Shown: positions 29,097 through 38,698 of the stretch, piece by piece
Layout of the letters: each line of letters starts with the position of its first letter
How positions within the stretch are numbered: position 1 is the stretch's first letter
Assembly (NCBI GenBank): GCA_947493705.1
Contig: CANLSH010000012.1
Location: 34,101-98,100 of the forward strand
Reading direction: 5' to 3'
Length of the DNA stretch: 64,000 nucleotides
Source of the DNA: an uncultured Arachnia sp.
GTDB taxonomy: Bacteria; Actinomycetota; Actinomycetes; Propionibacteriales; Propionibacteriaceae
Translations under genes and position numbers: made by a program
Notes under the pieces: model-generated
Databases searched by the model: none
Seen by the model: the letters and a program-made list of their open reading frames with translations, nothing else
Told to the model about the DNA's origin: nothing

Positions 29097-30791
29097 TCAG
29101 CGGGCGAACAACAGGCCCTGCACCGTGTTGATGAACTGGGTCAACGAAGCCGGCAGGTCCTGCAGGTGCCACGTGTCGGGTGCGTGGTACCAATCAACGG
29201 CGTGCGGGTCCGGGGCTTCATCCTCATCGGTGCGCACGAGCGCCTGAAGCCACCGGTCCTTGCCCCCGAGCACAATGGTCCAGGGCAGCACCCGGGAGAT
29301 CTCCGGGATTTCACGGCCCTGTGGCATCTCGCTGGTTGGATGGTGCGCCAGCAGTGATGACAGTGCGTCGAGCCCCTCCACAAGGTGTGCGCCCTTGGCG
29401 GTACGCCGTGGCATGCGGTCCGAGACCCACACCGATGCGCCTGCGAGCAGGAGCAGCACCAGCGCCAGGAGTCCGAGGTTCGTCAGTGTCACGAGTCCAA
29501 TGGCCACAGTCACGGCGATCGCCGTGGCCACCAGAGCGCGAGTGCGCCACCGGTTGCGTGTGTCGTCGGGACGCACGTCAAACCAGCCCCGCTGGACAAC
29601 CTCGTCGTAGAGGGAGCTCTGCACAGTTTCGATGACTGGCGCCAACGTGACCGGCAACTGCGACACCAAGGTGTGACCCTCGACGGGTGCGATGGCCTCC
29701 AGAAGGGTGAGCTCATAGGCGTAGAGCTCATCCGTGTGGTGAGCCGTACGTGTGAATGACCAGTCCAGCAGACCGTGCTCAGTGCGGGGTAGCTCCCTGA
29801 TGAGGAGGTATCCACGCACGGCGAGGCTCAACACCGTCGCGGTCACATCGATGGGATCGACGCGTTCATCGGCGACCGTGCCCACCAGTCCGGGACGCAG
29901 TCCTTCGCGTGTTTCGAAGATGGACTCCCCTGCCCCCACCGGCCTGAACGTCCCCACTGGCACAGGAGTGCCGCGGGCGGCATCATCCCTGCCGGTTCGA
30001 CGGTGGAGTTGCCAGATGAGTGCCGCGCCCAGCAGCAGCGCGCCGAGGGCGATCGCTGCGGTCCCGGGGGTCACCGAGAAGGCGCGGTCCAGGCTCCACT
30101 CCGTGACGATGGTCGCTGTGGGCTGCACGGCATCAGCAGCCACCCCCACCGTCATGGTCACCTGCTCGCCAACCCCCAGCGCGTCAGTCTGGAAGGTTGG
30201 CATCGGTGATTCACCAGTGCCGGAGGCATAGAGATCACACTTCTCAGGTGTTCCGGGAGGACCAGCAGTGCAGTCCACCACCTGAGCCATGGAGGGCAAG
30301 CGGAAGGAGCCACGAACCTGTTCCACCTCCACCGACAGTCCCTGGAGGACACGCCAGTCCAGGATAGTGAGCGCCCCGGAGGAGCCTTCCTCCGCCCTGG
30401 TGGCTCCCTCGACGGTGTAGCTGATGACCACGTCCTGCCCAGCGGCTGTCGACGTGTCGACTGTCATCACGAGGTAGTCACCATCCATGGCGGTGTCCGT
30501 GAGTGCATCGACACCGCCGATGGTGGCACTCACATCGTCCACCTCGTAGGTGAGGTGGCTGGACTCATCGACGCGTTGTTTCGTGGCGATGCGCTGCACA
30601 AGTTCCTCCGGCGCCACATCGAAGACGAGTGTCTCGGTGACGGAGAGTCGCCCATCGGATCCGAGGACCCCGTCGAACACGAACGACGACGCGGGCGGCT
30701 CATCAGCGCGCGCCGTCAGTGCTGCGGTTGCAGACAGCATGGCCACCGCAGCGATGACGAGAAAGGCCCGTGCAGAGCGATGGATGATCAA
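29097..30791 (-). CDS. DUF2207 membrane protein
   Basis: 564-aa exported membrane protein. It has a signal peptide (to about residue 29, ending T-A-R-A-D), a beta-rich extracytoplasmic domain (30-240) with one Cys pair, a helix at about 243-262 and a Gly/Arg linker. A cytoplasmic domain follows (about 290-400, LVGTVADERVDPIDVTATVLSLAVRGYL), then two adjacent helices (about 430-470) and a C-terminal domain. This is the DUF2207 layout. Function is unknown. The start is TTG at 30791, supported by AGGAG eight bases upstream. Confidence 0.85.
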   Translation of the reverse strand: MIIHRSARAFLVIAAVAMLSATAALTARADEPPASSFVFDGVLGSDGRLSVTETLVFDVAPEELVQRIATKQRVDESSHLTYEVDDVSATIGGVDALTDTAMDGDYLVMTVDTSTAAGQDVVISYTVEGATRAEEGSSGALTILDWRVLQGLSVEVEQVRGSFRLPSMAQVVDCTAGPPGTPEKCDLYASGTGESPMPTFQTDALGVGEQVTMTVGVAADAVQPTATIVTEWSLDRAFSVTPGTAAIALGALLLGAALIWQLHRRTGRDDAARGTPVPVGTFRPVGAGESIFETREGLRPGLVGTVADERVDPIDVTATVLSLAVRGYLLIRELPRTEHGLLDWSFTRTAHHTDELYAYELTLLEAIAPVEGHTLVSQLPVTLAPVIETVQSSLYDEVVQRGWFDVRPDDTRNRWRTRALVATAIAVTVAIGLVTLTNLGLLALVLLLLAGASVWVSDRMPRRTAKGAHLVEGLDALSSLLAHHPTSEMPQGREIPEISRVLPWTIVLGGKDRWLQALVRTDEDEAPDPHAVDWYHAPDTWHLQDLPASLTQFINTVQGLLFAR

Positions 30792-30886
30792 GGCGTCGGC
30801 TCCTGGGATGAGGGATGAGCATTCATGACGCTACAGCAGGCGCCACCCAGTCTGGAGCAGGATCTGCTGTCGATCCGCGGTGCGGC

Positions 30887-30899
30887 TACCCTGAAACCC
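30887..30899 (+). promoter_or_regulatory. -10 element of leaderless peptidase transcript
   Basis: TACCCT (30887-30892), seven bases, then ATG 30900. There is no Shine-Dalgarno. Confidence 0.5.
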
Positions 30900-32045
30900 A
30901 TGAGCCAACCCCGGTTTCCGCAGCCACCTGGTTGGCGGCCACAGCCGGGACGGACGTCCCCGGCGGGACGCCCGCACACATGGCCAGCCCCTGAGCAACC
31001 GTGGTCCCGCCAGCCAGGGAATCATCCCCGCCCCGACCAGCGGCAGCAGTTTCCTCCCCGCGCTTGGCAGCCGCCACCGCAGGTCCGCCCTGAGCGGCAG
31101 ACGTCACGACCTCCACGCCACAAGCGCTCCCTCCGCCCCCTCCTGGGTCTTCTCCTCCTTGTGCTCGTAGTCCTCGTCGGCTACGAACTCCTGGCAGGGC
31201 CTGATGGCGATGATGTGGCGTCGAACTACGAGAACGAGAACTACGTCGTCCCCAGTACCCGGAGCAACGCCCCAGACATTCCTGTTCCGCAATATGAGTC
31301 TGAGATTGCCGCGTGGCTGGTGAACAACACTCTCTACGACCAGCAACTCGCATCGCCTGTGCGCTGCGGGGTGGAGCCCACCACCGTCGCACTGGGAGAC
31401 AACGCGCTCCAGTCACGGATGCGCAAGTACGTGGAGTGCCTGACCCGTGTGTGGGGTCCGGCTCTGGAAGCAGCGGGACACATTGCCTACCAGCCCACGT
31501 TGTACGTCTATCCCGCGGGTGGCGAGGTCACCACGAGTTGCGGCAGGCAGGAATCTCTCAATGCGTTCTACTGCGGTGCCGATCAGAATCTCTATCTGGC
31601 CTCAGATGTCCTGAGGATTCTCCCGTCCGCTGAGGCAAGAGCCCCAGCAGCGTACGACCTGATCGTCGCCCACGAGTACGGGCATGCCATGCAGGGGCGC
31701 TCCGGGGTTTTCGCGGCTTCCCACTTCGCCTCTGAGAGTGCTGGAGCCGAATCAGAGGCCAGAGAGATGAGCCGCCGGGTGGAACTTCAGGCTGACTGTT
31801 TCGCCGGCGCCGCCATCGATTCGCTGTCCGAGAGCATGGAGCTGGGCGAAGCCGGACGAGCGTCGGTGGCGCAGATCAGCTTCGAGATCGGCGACGACAG
31901 GTTGGCTGCCAGGTTCAATCAGAGAATTGAGGAGGGCGACCACGGAGTGGGTGAGAATCGGGAGAGGTGGGCCGTACGTGGGCTCTCCGGCGCGCCGTTG
32001 TCCACCTGCAACTCCTTCGTCGCTCCCGACTCCGAGGTTCGCTGA
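30900..32045 (+). CDS. Membrane-anchored zinc metallopeptidase (YpfJ-like)
   Basis: 381-aa protein. The Pro/Arg/Gln-rich cytoplasmic tail (1-78) leads to one TM helix (about 80-100, LLGLLLLVLVVLVGYELL). The extracytoplasmic neutral zinc-metallopeptidase domain follows, with HEYGH in the helix LIVAHEYGHAMQ and the downstream Glu-containing helix RRVELQADCFAGAAI supplying the third ligand. Substrate unknown. The ATG at 30900 is preferred to one at 30825 because TACCCT lies seven bases upstream, indicating a leaderless transcript. Confidence 0.86.
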   Translation: MSQPRFPQPPGWRPQPGRTSPAGRPHTWPAPEQPWSRQPGNHPRPDQRQQFPPRAWQPPPQVRPERQTSRPPRHKRSLRPLLGLLLLVLVVLVGYELLAGPDGDDVASNYENENYVVPSTRSNAPDIPVPQYESEIAAWLVNNTLYDQQLASPVRCGVEPTTVALGDNALQSRMRKYVECLTRVWGPALEAAGHIAYQPTLYVYPAGGEVTTSCGRQESLNAFYCGADQNLYLASDVLRILPSAEARAPAAYDLIVAHEYGHAMQGRSGVFAASHFASESAGAESEAREMSRRVELQADCFAGAAIDSLSESMELGEAGRASVAQISFEIGDDRLAARFNQRIEEGDHGVGENRERWAVRGLSGAPLSTCNSFVAPDSEVR

Positions 32046-32065
32046 GTCACTGCCCCTGAGGAGAC

Positions 32066-33226
32066 TCACCAACGAAGTGATGCCACGGCCATGGCCGCGA
32101 CCCCTTCGCCGCGGCCCGTCAGACCCAGGCCGTCGGTGGTGGTGGCACCCACGGACACCGGCGCTCCCAGGGCTGTGGACAGCACGTCCTCAGCCTCGAG
32201 GCGACGCGCCGCCAGCCGCGGCCGGTTGCCGATGATGGTCACCGACACGTTGTCGATCTCATAACCAGCGGCACGCACACGCCGGGCAGTCTCTGTCAGG
32301 AAAGCGACGCCACGCGCGTCGGCCCAGCGTGCTTCGGACGTGCCGAAGTTGCTTCCCAGATCACCCAGCCCTGCTGCCCCCAGCAGGGCGTCGCAGGCGG
32401 CATGCGCCGCGACGTCGCCGTCGGAATGTCCAGCCAGCCCTAAGGGCTCATCCGGGAAGTGGAGGCCTGCCACCCACATGGGCACACCGGTGGTGAGTGT
32501 GTGGACGTCCGTGCCCATTCCGACGCGCCGGTTCATGCCGCCACCTTCCGCGGAGAGGATGGCTTCTGCCACCACGAGGTCAAGGGGTTCGGTGATTTTC
32601 AGGGAGCGTTGATCACCTTCGACCAGCACAACCTCCACCCCCATGGCTTCGCAGGCCGCGGCATCATCTGTGACCTCGATGCCCGATTCCGCCACGTGAT
32701 CATGTGCCCTGCGCAAAGTGCCCACCTCGAAGCCCTGTGGCGTCTGCACGGCACGGAGCCGGGCGCGATCCACCACTACGGAGGAGTTCCCGGTTGCCTT
32801 CCGGATCGAGTCCACCACAGGAATCGCAGGCACCACGGCCCGACCACCGAGGCGTAGCGCGCTCACAACGCGGCCGCTCACTGCGGCGGGGATCAATGGG
32901 CGCGCGGCATCATGGACGAGCACATGCGCGGTGTCCGGGAGTTCACCCAGAGCCTGCAGGCCCAGGCGCACCGAATCCTGGCGTCTGTGCCCGCCCACAA
33001 CGCACGACACGGGCATGGCTGCACCCTCCAGTGCCTCGGCAAAATCTGGCTCCAGAGCGCTGGGAACGGTCACGACGACGCGCTGAACCCCGGCTGACGC
33101 GAGGTTGTCCACGCAGCGCCGCACCAGAGGAATCCCGGCCAGCGGGACAAGAGCCTTGGGCAGTGATGCTCCGAGACGAGAGCCAGAACCGGCCGCCACC
33201 ACAATGGCGACGACCGGTTCTAGCAT
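32066..33226 (-). CDS. ispDF: Bifunctional IspD/IspF
   Basis: 386-aa fusion of two methylerythritol-phosphate pathway enzymes. Residues 1-225 are the CDP-ME synthase IspD ([37 protein letters not shown]). Residues from about 228 are MEcPP synthase IspF (MGTDVHTL with metal Asp/His, [29 protein letters not shown]). Many actinobacteria keep these as separate genes, and here they are fused. The gene lies 14 bases downstream of carD, an order also seen in mycobacteria. The ribosome site is weak, so translation may be coupled to carD. Confidence 0.96.
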   Translation of the reverse strand: MLEPVVAIVVAAGSGSRLGASLPKALVPLAGIPLVRRCVDNLASAGVQRVVVTVPSALEPDFAEALEGAAMPVSCVVGGHRRQDSVRLGLQALGELPDTAHVLVHDAARPLIPAAVSGRVVSALRLGGRAVVPAIPVVDSIRKATGNSSVVVDRARLRAVQTPQGFEVGTLRRAHDHVAESGIEVTDDAAACEAMGVEVVLVEGDQRSLKITEPLDLVVAEAILSAEGGGMNRRVGMGTDVHTLTTGVPMWVAGLHFPDEPLGLAGHSDGDVAAHAACDALLGAAGLGDLGSNFGTSEARWADARGVAFLTETARRVRAAGYEIDNVSVTIIGNRPRLAARRLEAEDVLSTALGAPVSVGATTTDGLGLTGRGEGVAAMAVASLRW

Positions 33227-33240
33227 GTGTTCAGTGGTTC

Positions 33241-33726
33241 TCAGGAGGCCAGTACCTCTTCGAGGAGTACCTCAGCGCGTTCCTGTTCAACGTCTTCCGC
33301 CAGAGCCAGTTCGGCAACGAGGATGCTGCGCGCCTTGGAGAGCATCCGCTTCTCGCCCGCGGAGAGCCCCTTGTCACGATCCCGACGCCAGAGGTCGCGG
33401 ACGACCTCGGAGACCTTGATGACGTTGCCGGAGTGTAGCTTCTCCAGATTGGCCTTGTACCGACGGGACCAGTTTGTCGGCTCCTCCGTGTGCTCGGCAC
33501 GAAGAACGGCAAACACCCGCTCCAGTCCTTCTGCGTCCACGACATCGCGTACGCCCACCAGATCCACATTGTCGGAGGGCACCCTCACGACAAGATCGTT
33601 CTGCCCCAGAATCCGCAGGACAAGATAGAGACGATCCTCCCCTTTGATCTGCCGAGTTTCAATGTCTTCAATAAGTGCCGCCCCATGATTGGGGTAGACC
33701 ACTGTTTCACCGACCGAAAAAGTCAT
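33241..33726 (-). CDS. carD: CarD family transcriptional regulator
   Basis: 161-aa RNA polymerase-binding protein that stabilises open complexes at vegetative promoters. The N-terminal Tudor-like RID domain ([21 protein letters not shown]) contacts the beta lobe. The C-terminal helical domain ([32 protein letters not shown], with the conserved Trp) touches the upstream edge of the bubble. Transcribed with ispDF. AAGGGG lies 11 bases before the ATG, and TAGAAT is 25-30 bases upstream. Confidence 0.96.
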   Translation of the reverse strand: MTFSVGETVVYPNHGAALIEDIETRQIKGEDRLYLVLRILGQNDLVVRVPSDNVDLVGVRDVVDAEGLERVFAVLRAEHTEEPTNWSRRYKANLEKLHSGNVIKVSEVVRDLWRRDRDKGLSAGEKRMLSKARSILVAELALAEDVEQERAEVLLEEVLAS

Positions 33727-33750
33727 ATAAATTGGCCCCTTTCCACAACA

Positions 33751-33756
33751 ATTCTA
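33751..33756 (-). promoter_or_regulatory. -10 element of carD
   Basis: Minus-strand TAGAAT, 25 bases before the carD ATG. No good -35 is visible. Confidence 0.5.
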
Positions 33757-33854
33757 GCACGACACGCCGTCGCGCCGTGGCCATGTGCACGCCGACGGCG
33801 TACTGTGCCCCCACTTGCGCCGGTATGCCTCCCATGGCGGTGGCTCTGACCGGT

Positions 33855-33860
33855 TAGAAT
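33855..33860 (+). promoter_or_regulatory. -10 element of the divergent lipoprotein gene
   Basis: TAGAAT 50 bases before the ATG at 33911. It mirrors the carD -10, so 33727-33910 is a divergent promoter region. Confidence 0.5.
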
Positions 33861-33910
33861 GCGCAGAGATATTCCACAGCGGAGACATCACACTTCCACG
33901 AAGGACCGAG

Positions 33911-34405
33911 ATGACCCAGCGCCACCACCGCCGCATCGGCGCCAGCCTTGCCGCCCTTGTATTCATCACGGGGCTCGCCTCGGGCTGCACCGCAGGCGAT
34001 TGGCGCTACGACATCCCGCCGGCCGCTGGCGTCGTGGAGGATGCCGGGCCCATCAAGGCACGCAACATCTTGTTGCTGGCCGACGCTGAGGGTAAGGGGC
34101 TGTTGATGGGTTCCCTGTTTGCCGACGAGCGGGTGGAACTCATCGGTGCAGCTGTGGCTGCTCAACAGCCCGACGGCAGCTATGCCGAACCTGTCACCGT
34201 CGACATCTCCGGCGATGTGGGGGTGCAGGAACCACTGGAGTTCGGGGGAACGGACTCCGTTGTCGAGGGGGCGAACCTGCAGCGGGGGCTTCTGGCCACT
34301 GTCCTGCTGCAGTTCAGCGATGGGACGTCGATGACGATTGAGCCAGTGGTGGTTTCTTCCGATGAGGACTCCTACGCCGAGAGCTGGGACGCAGCGCTGG
34401 GGTGA
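33911..34405 (+). CDS. LpqE-position lipoprotein
   Basis: 164-aa secreted lipoprotein with signal peptide and lipobox (L-A-S-G-C). The mature part is a single beta-sandwich-like domain (KARNILLLADAEGKGLLMGSLF, then EPVTVDISGDVGVQEPLEF, LLATVLLQFSDG). It lies divergent from carD-ispDF, exactly where M. tuberculosis carries lpqE (Rv3584). I infer it is the equivalent, possibly with a PCuAC/copper-chaperone-like fold, though I see no Met/His copper cluster. AAGGA lies six bases before the ATG. Convergent with regX3. Confidence 0.75.
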   Translation: MTQRHHRRIGASLAALVFITGLASGCTAGDWRYDIPPAAGVVEDAGPIKARNILLLADAEGKGLLMGSLFADERVELIGAAVAAQQPDGSYAEPVTVDISGDVGVQEPLEFGGTDSVVEGANLQRGLLATVLLQFSDGTSMTIEPVVVSSDEDSYAESWDAALG

Positions 34406-34408
34406 GGG

Positions 34409-35086
34409 TCAGGCTTCGTACTTGTAACCCAGGCCACGCACGGTGATGAGCCGCTTCGGTGCTGCCGGATCTCTCTCGATCTTGCCGCGCAGCCGCTTCA
34501 CGTGCACATCCAGAGTTTTGGTGTCACCCACGTAGTCGCTGCCCCAAATCCTGTCAATCAGCTGCCCCCTCGTCATGACGCGCCCGGCGTTGCGCAGAAA
34601 CAACTCAAGGAGTTCAAACTCCTTCAGCGCGAATCTCATCTCCTCGCCGTCAACGCTCACGTGGTGGCGGTCCACGTCGAGGCGGACGCCGTCGACCTCC
34701 ACCACTCCGGGCAGGAGGGGCTGGTCCACTCCCCTCCGCAGCACCGCCCGAATACGCGCCACCAACTCCCTGTGGCTGAACGGCTTGGTGACATAGTCAT
34801 CGGCTCCGAGCTCCAGCCCTACCACCTTGTCCACCTCGTCGTCGCGTGCCGTCACCATCACGATCGCAACATTGCTGCGCGCTCGAAGCTGACGACAGAC
34901 CTCGGTGCCCGGCAGGCCCGGCATCATGAGGTCCAGGAGCACGAGATCTGCACCTGACCTGTCGAACTCCGCCAGGCCCGCCGCCCCATCCGGTGCTGCG
35001 GCGACGTCGAAGCCCTCACGCGCCAGCATGAAGGACAGGGCATCCCGGTAGGATTCCTCATCCTCGATGATGAGAATGCGCGTCAT
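34409..35086 (-). CDS. regX3: Response regulator RegX3 (PhoB-like)
   Basis: 225-aa OmpR-family regulator. The receiver domain has the acidic pocket (EDEE), phospho-acceptor Asp in LVLLDLMMPGLPG, Thr in MVTARDD and Lys in YVTKPFSHREL. The winged-helix DNA-binding domain ends with VKRLRGKIERDP and TVRGLGYKYE. With SenX3 it controls phosphate-starvation genes. Overlaps senX3 by ATGA. The PHO-box-like repeat upstream of senX3/phoU is the expected target. Confidence 0.95.
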   Translation of the reverse strand: MTRILIIEDEESYRDALSFMLAREGFDVAAAPDGAAGLAEFDRSGADLVLLDLMMPGLPGTEVCRQLRARSNVAIVMVTARDDEVDKVVGLELGADDYVTKPFSHRELVARIRAVLRRGVDQPLLPGVVEVDGVRLDVDRHHVSVDGEEMRFALKEFELLELFLRNAGRVMTRGQLIDRIWGSDYVGDTKTLDVHVKRLRGKIERDPAAPKRLITVRGLGYKYEA

Positions 35087-36264
35087 GTCGTGACACCTTC
35101 CACGGCGGGGTCTTTGGACGCTTCGATGGGATAGGCCGGCAACCGAAGGGTGAAAGTGGATCCCTGTCGCGGCTGCGACCACACACTGACGCTGCCGCCA
35201 TGTGCTCCGGCGATGTGGCGCACGATGGACAGCCCCAGTCCGGTGCCACCGCTCTCCCTGCTGCGGCCGTGGTCCACGCGGTAGAAGCGTTCGAAGATGC
35301 GTTCCTGATCCTCGGCCGAGATCCCGATGCCATTGTCGGAAACGTAGATGTCCACGAACCGATTCTCCCCCACCGTCTCCGTCGACACGCCCACTGAGAC
35401 TCGGGCTCGCCGGTCCGAGTAGGCGATGGCGTTGCTCACAAGATTGGTCAGTGCATCGGTCAACTGCCAGCGGTCCCCCATCACCAGGGCCGGCCCGTTC
35501 TGGGAGCGTGATAGCACCACCCCGCGATGGTCCGCACTCTCCCGGGAGCGTCCCAGTGCTTCGTCCACCACATCGTCAATGTCCACCATGTCCATGGCTC
35601 CCATGGGATCAGATGCCTGCAGCCGGGACAGGTCGATGATCTGGCCCACCAGTTCAGCCAGGCGGGACGATTCCAGCTGCAGCCGGCCCGCGAAGCGCGC
35701 CACAGCCTCCGGGTCGTCGCTGGCAGCCTCAACGGCCTCCGCGAGGATTCCGATGGCACCGATGGGGGTTTTCAGCTCGTGGGAGACGTTGGCCACAAAA
35801 TCGCGACGCACCGATTCCACCCTTCGCTTCGCTGCCTCATCCTCAGCGATCACCAGCACCACACCATCCTCCAATGGCACCACACGGCCCAGCAGCTCCA
35901 CGACGTCGACGCCGGGTTCCCGTTCACGATCGATGTGTCCCCGGAAGATCTCCCCACTCGAGCGAACGCCGCGGATCAGCTCCAGGAGTTCCGGAAATCC
36001 CACGCGGGCGCCCCGTGCGAGTCCCATGGCCAGCGCGGTCTGGTTCGTCGTCAGCACTTCATCATGGGATCCCACGAGCATCGTGCCGGCCCTCAAAGCA
36101 CCCACCACGCGAGACATGTCCGTGGAAGCCACACTCCCGGCGCGCGGGGCGCTCAGCTGGTGACGACCCTCGACGGTGCGCCGAATGACCACCACGAGGA
36201 TGATCAGCAGCAGCATCGTGGCGGCCCCGATCAGGCCCGCGATGACAGGCGGCATGCCCGTCAT
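35083..36264 (-). CDS. senX3: Sensor histidine kinase SenX3 (PhoR-like)
   Basis: 393-aa phosphate-responsive kinase. A single N-terminal membrane helix (about 8-27) is followed by a PAS-like domain (about 50-145) and the dimerisation/phospho-acceptor helix (FVANVSHELKTPIGAI). The ATPase has N box (LVSNAIAYS), G1 (VSDNGIGISAEDQERIFERFYRVD) and G2 (GGTGLGLSIVRHI). It lacks a large extracellular sensor, consistent with sensing through the Pst/PhoU system. Divergent from phoU. Confidence 0.95.
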   Translation of the reverse strand: MTGMPPVIAGLIGAATMLLLIILVVVIRRTVEGRHQLSAPRAGSVASTDMSRVVGALRAGTMLVGSHDEVLTTNQTALAMGLARGARVGFPELLELIRGVRSSGEIFRGHIDREREPGVDVVELLGRVVPLEDGVVLVIAEDEAAKRRVESVRRDFVANVSHELKTPIGAIGILAEAVEAASDDPEAVARFAGRLQLESSRLAELVGQIIDLSRLQASDPMGAMDMVDIDDVVDEALGRSRESADHRGVVLSRSQNGPALVMGDRWQLTDALTNLVSNAIAYSDRRARVSVGVSTETVGENRFVDIYVSDNGIGISAEDQERIFERFYRVDHGRSRESGGTGLGLSIVRHIAGAHGGSVSVWSQPRQGSTFTLRLPAYPIEASKDPAVEGVTT

Positions 36265-36286
36265 CGTAATGGGTCACAGGCAAGCT

Positions 36287-36308
36287 GTTCACCCCCAATT
36301 CACCAACC
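36287..36308. promoter_or_regulatory. PHO-box-like direct repeat between senX3 and phoU
   Basis: GTTCACC-N4-ATTCACC, two 11-base units (36287-36297 and 36298-36308). They match the direct-repeat pattern known for actinobacterial PhoP/RegX3 sites (GTTCACC units spaced 11 bases). Confidence 0.7.
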
Positions 36309-36386
36309 GCCCGCCGCGCCGACACCCGCAGCTGAGCCCTCCCGCCTAGTATCGGGAACACAAGCGGATGAAAGGGGAGAACAACG

Positions 36387-37052
36387 ATGCGCGCCAACTA
36401 TCACGAGGAACTCAGCAGTGTGCTCGATCGGTTGCACGAGATGGCGGGACTGGTGGAGGTGGCCATCGTTGAGGCGTCAGCTTCCCTGCTTCACCCAGAT
36501 CTTCAGCAGGCCGAACGAGTGATCTCCAGCGACGCGAAGCTGGATGAGATGCACGAGGAGCTCGAGTTCAAGTGCCTGTCCCTGCTCGCACTGCAGGCAC
36601 CTGTGGCGGGGGAACTCCGCACCATCGTGTCCGCCATCCGGGTGGTCTTCGAGCTGGCCCGGATGGGCGACCTCTCCGCCCACGTCGCCAAGATCGCACG
36701 CCTGCGATATCCCGAACACGCGGTCATCAGCGAGCTGGAGCCCAACTTCACGCGCATGGCCGAGATCTGCATCGAGATGATCGATCTTGCCACCACGAGC
36801 CTGCGGGATCGTGACGCCAAAGCCGCCCATCGTATGGCGACGATCGACACGGAGATGGACACGCTCCGAAGTGAGCACTTTGACGTCATCCTGGCCGGAG
36901 GCTGGGATGGCAGCACGGAGCAGGCCGTGGATGCCGCCCTACTGGGACGTTATTTCGAGCGCTTCGCAGACCATGCCGTCGCCGTGGCGCGTCGCGTCAT
37001 CTACATCATCACCGGTGAGACCCCGGAGGGAGTGGACTGGCCCAACGCCTGA
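36387..37052 (+). CDS. phoU: Phosphate transport regulator PhoU
   Basis: 221-aa all-helical protein of two three-helix bundles. Metal-binding acidic motifs are in [16 protein letters not shown] and [16 protein letters not shown] (E/DxxxD type). It links the Pst transporter to SenX3 and represses the Pho response when phosphate is plentiful. GGGGAG lies seven bases before the ATG. It is divergent from senX3 with the PHO-box-like site between. No pst genes are in the window. Confidence 0.95.
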   Translation: MRANYHEELSSVLDRLHEMAGLVEVAIVEASASLLHPDLQQAERVISSDAKLDEMHEELEFKCLSLLALQAPVAGELRTIVSAIRVVFELARMGDLSAHVAKIARLRYPEHAVISELEPNFTRMAEICIEMIDLATTSLRDRDAKAAHRMATIDTEMDTLRSEHFDVILAGGWDGSTEQAVDAALLGRYFERFADHAVAVARRVIYIITGETPEGVDWPNA

Positions 37053-37082
37053 CCCAACGCTGCCTTGCGTGGTTACGGCCGA

Positions 37083-37095
37083 TAGGGTGTTGGTC
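37083..37095 (+). promoter_or_regulatory. -10 element of leaderless gpmA transcript
   Basis: TAGGGT (37083-37088), seven bases, then ATG 37096. There is no Shine-Dalgarno. Confidence 0.55.
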
Positions 37096-37845
37096 ATGAC
37101 TGGAAAGCTCATCCTGCTCCGCCACGGCGAGAGTGAATGGAACGCAAAGAACCTGTTCACCGGCTGGGTGGACGTCGACATCAACGCCAAGGGCGAGACG
37201 GAGGCTAAGCGGGCCGCCGAGCTGCTGCAGGCAGAAGACCTCCTGCCGGACATCCTGCACACCTCTTTGATGCGCCGCGCCATCCACACAGCAAACATCA
37301 CACTGGATGCGTGTGATCGCCATTGGATCCCCGTGCGTCGCAACTGGCGCCTCAACGAGCGCCACTACGGCGCGCTGCAGGGGCTCGACAAGAGCCAGAC
37401 GCGCGACAAGTACGGGGAGGAGCAGTTCATGCTGTGGCGTCGCAGCTACGACACTCCGCCACCTGTCATTGAGAAGGACAGCGAATTCAGCCAGTTCAAT
37501 GATCCGCGCTATGCGGACATCCCCGAGGACGAGCGTCCGCTCACCGAGTGCCTCAAGGATGTTGTGAAGCGGATGTTGCCCTACTGGTCCTCCGACATCA
37601 TCCCCGATCTTGAGGCCGGTCACACCGTGCTCGTTGCCGCGCACGGCAACTCGCTCCGCGCGCTCGTCAAGCATCTGGACAACATTTCGGATGAAGACAT
37701 CGCCGGGTTGAACATCCCCACGGGTATCCCGCTCTACTACGAATTGAACGACGACCACATGCCGGTGACGGTCGGCGGTCGCTACCTCGATCCCGAGGCC
37801 GCAGCCGCTTCCATCGAGGCCGTCAAGAACCAGGGCAAGAAGTAG
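37096..37845 (+). CDS. gpmA: 2,3-bisphosphoglycerate-dependent phosphoglycerate mutase
   Basis: 249-aa glycolytic enzyme converting 3- to 2-phosphoglycerate. The catalytic RHGESEWN (His about residue 10) and partner His in [17 protein letters not shown] are present, along with [11 protein letters not shown] and the flexible C-terminal lid. Its position beside phoU and senX3-regX3 is conserved in mycobacteria (gpm1). Leaderless promoter. Confidence 0.97.
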   Translation: MTGKLILLRHGESEWNAKNLFTGWVDVDINAKGETEAKRAAELLQAEDLLPDILHTSLMRRAIHTANITLDACDRHWIPVRRNWRLNERHYGALQGLDKSQTRDKYGEEQFMLWRRSYDTPPPVIEKDSEFSQFNDPRYADIPEDERPLTECLKDVVKRMLPYWSSDIIPDLEAGHTVLVAAHGNSLRALVKHLDNISDEDIAGLNIPTGIPLYYELNDDHMPVTVGGRYLDPEAAAASIEAVKNQGKK

Positions 37846-37856
37846 CGCAGCATCCC

Positions 37857-38609
37857 ATGAACGATCGAATCGCTGTTGTAACAGGGGCGTCCTCCGGGAT
37901 CGGCGCAGCGACCGCCCGACGGCTCGCCGCCGAAGGGTTCCTGGTGTTCCTTGCTGCCCGACGAGCCGAACGCATCGAGGACCTCGCGCGAGAGATCGGC
38001 GGGCGGGCAGTGGTGTGCGACATCACCTCGGAGAATGACGTTGCACGCTTGGCCGAGTCGGTGGGTGGCCGTCTCGATGTGCTCGTCAACAACGCCGGTG
38101 GCGCATTCGGAATGGAGCCTGTGGCCGAAGCTGATCTTTCAGCATGGTCGCAGATGTTCGAACTCAACGTCATAGGCACGACGCGAGTGACGAAGGCCCT
38201 GCTGCCGGCGCTGAATAAGGCGCAAGGGATAGTGGTGTTCGTCACCTCCACGGCCGCCGAGGCCGTCTACGCCGGGGGTGCCGGGTACTGCGGTTCCAAG
38301 TCCGCCCAGAGGTTCGTCCGCGAAGCCCTCAGGATAGAACTGGTGGATCAGCCCGTGCGGTTCTGCGAGGTGGCGCCGGGCATGGTGCACACCGACGAGT
38401 TCTCCCTCGTCCGCTTCGGTGGCGACAGGGAACGCGCCGAAGCCGTCTACGAAGGCGTCGCGGAGCCTCTGGTGGCTGATGACATCGCTGATGTCATCGC
38501 ATTCGTGGCGACCCGACCGAGCCACGTCAACATCGACTCCGTTGTGGTGCGCCCCCGCGCGCAGGCCACCCAGGAAACGGTCCATCGCGAGGCGACCAGC
38601 GGCGGCTGA
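37857..38609 (+). CDS. SDR family oxidoreductase (YdfG-like)
   Basis: 250-aa NAD(P)-dependent classical short-chain dehydrogenase. The cofactor loop is TGASSGIG (TGxxxGIG), the structural motif NNAGG, and the catalytic residues Ser in VTSTAAEAV with Tyr-x3-Lys in YCGSK. It resembles serine/3-hydroxy acid dehydrogenases of the YdfG group, though the substrate is not determined. It starts 11 bases after gpmA and is likely cotranscribed. Confidence 0.88.
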   Translation: MNDRIAVVTGASSGIGAATARRLAAEGFLVFLAARRAERIEDLAREIGGRAVVCDITSENDVARLAESVGGRLDVLVNNAGGAFGMEPVAEADLSAWSQMFELNVIGTTRVTKALLPALNKAQGIVVFVTSTAAEAVYAGGAGYCGSKSAQRFVREALRIELVDQPVRFCEVAPGMVHTDEFSLVRFGGDRERAEAVYEGVAEPLVADDIADVIAFVATRPSHVNIDSVVVRPRAQATQETVHREATSGG

Positions 38610-38633
38610 CCTTCGTGGAGGAGACGGCACGCT

Positions 38634-38698
38634 GTTCACGTTCACTGTTCGGTAGTGGTGCCAAAAGGACCAGCCACAACCGAACAGTGAACGTGAAC
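38634..38698. terminator. Long 19-bp hairpin between convergent genes
   Basis: GTTCACGTTCACTGTTCGG is perfectly inverted after a 27-base loop. The loop can pair further (GTGG/CCAC). It lies 24 bases past the SDR stop and serves at least as a bidirectional terminator. Confidence 0.8.

Noticed and set aside
38634..38698. PHO boxes (GTTCAC repeats) near gpmA-SDR
   Set aside because: The GTTCAC units are parts of a perfect 19-bp inverted repeat at a convergent 3' end, not upstream of a gene.
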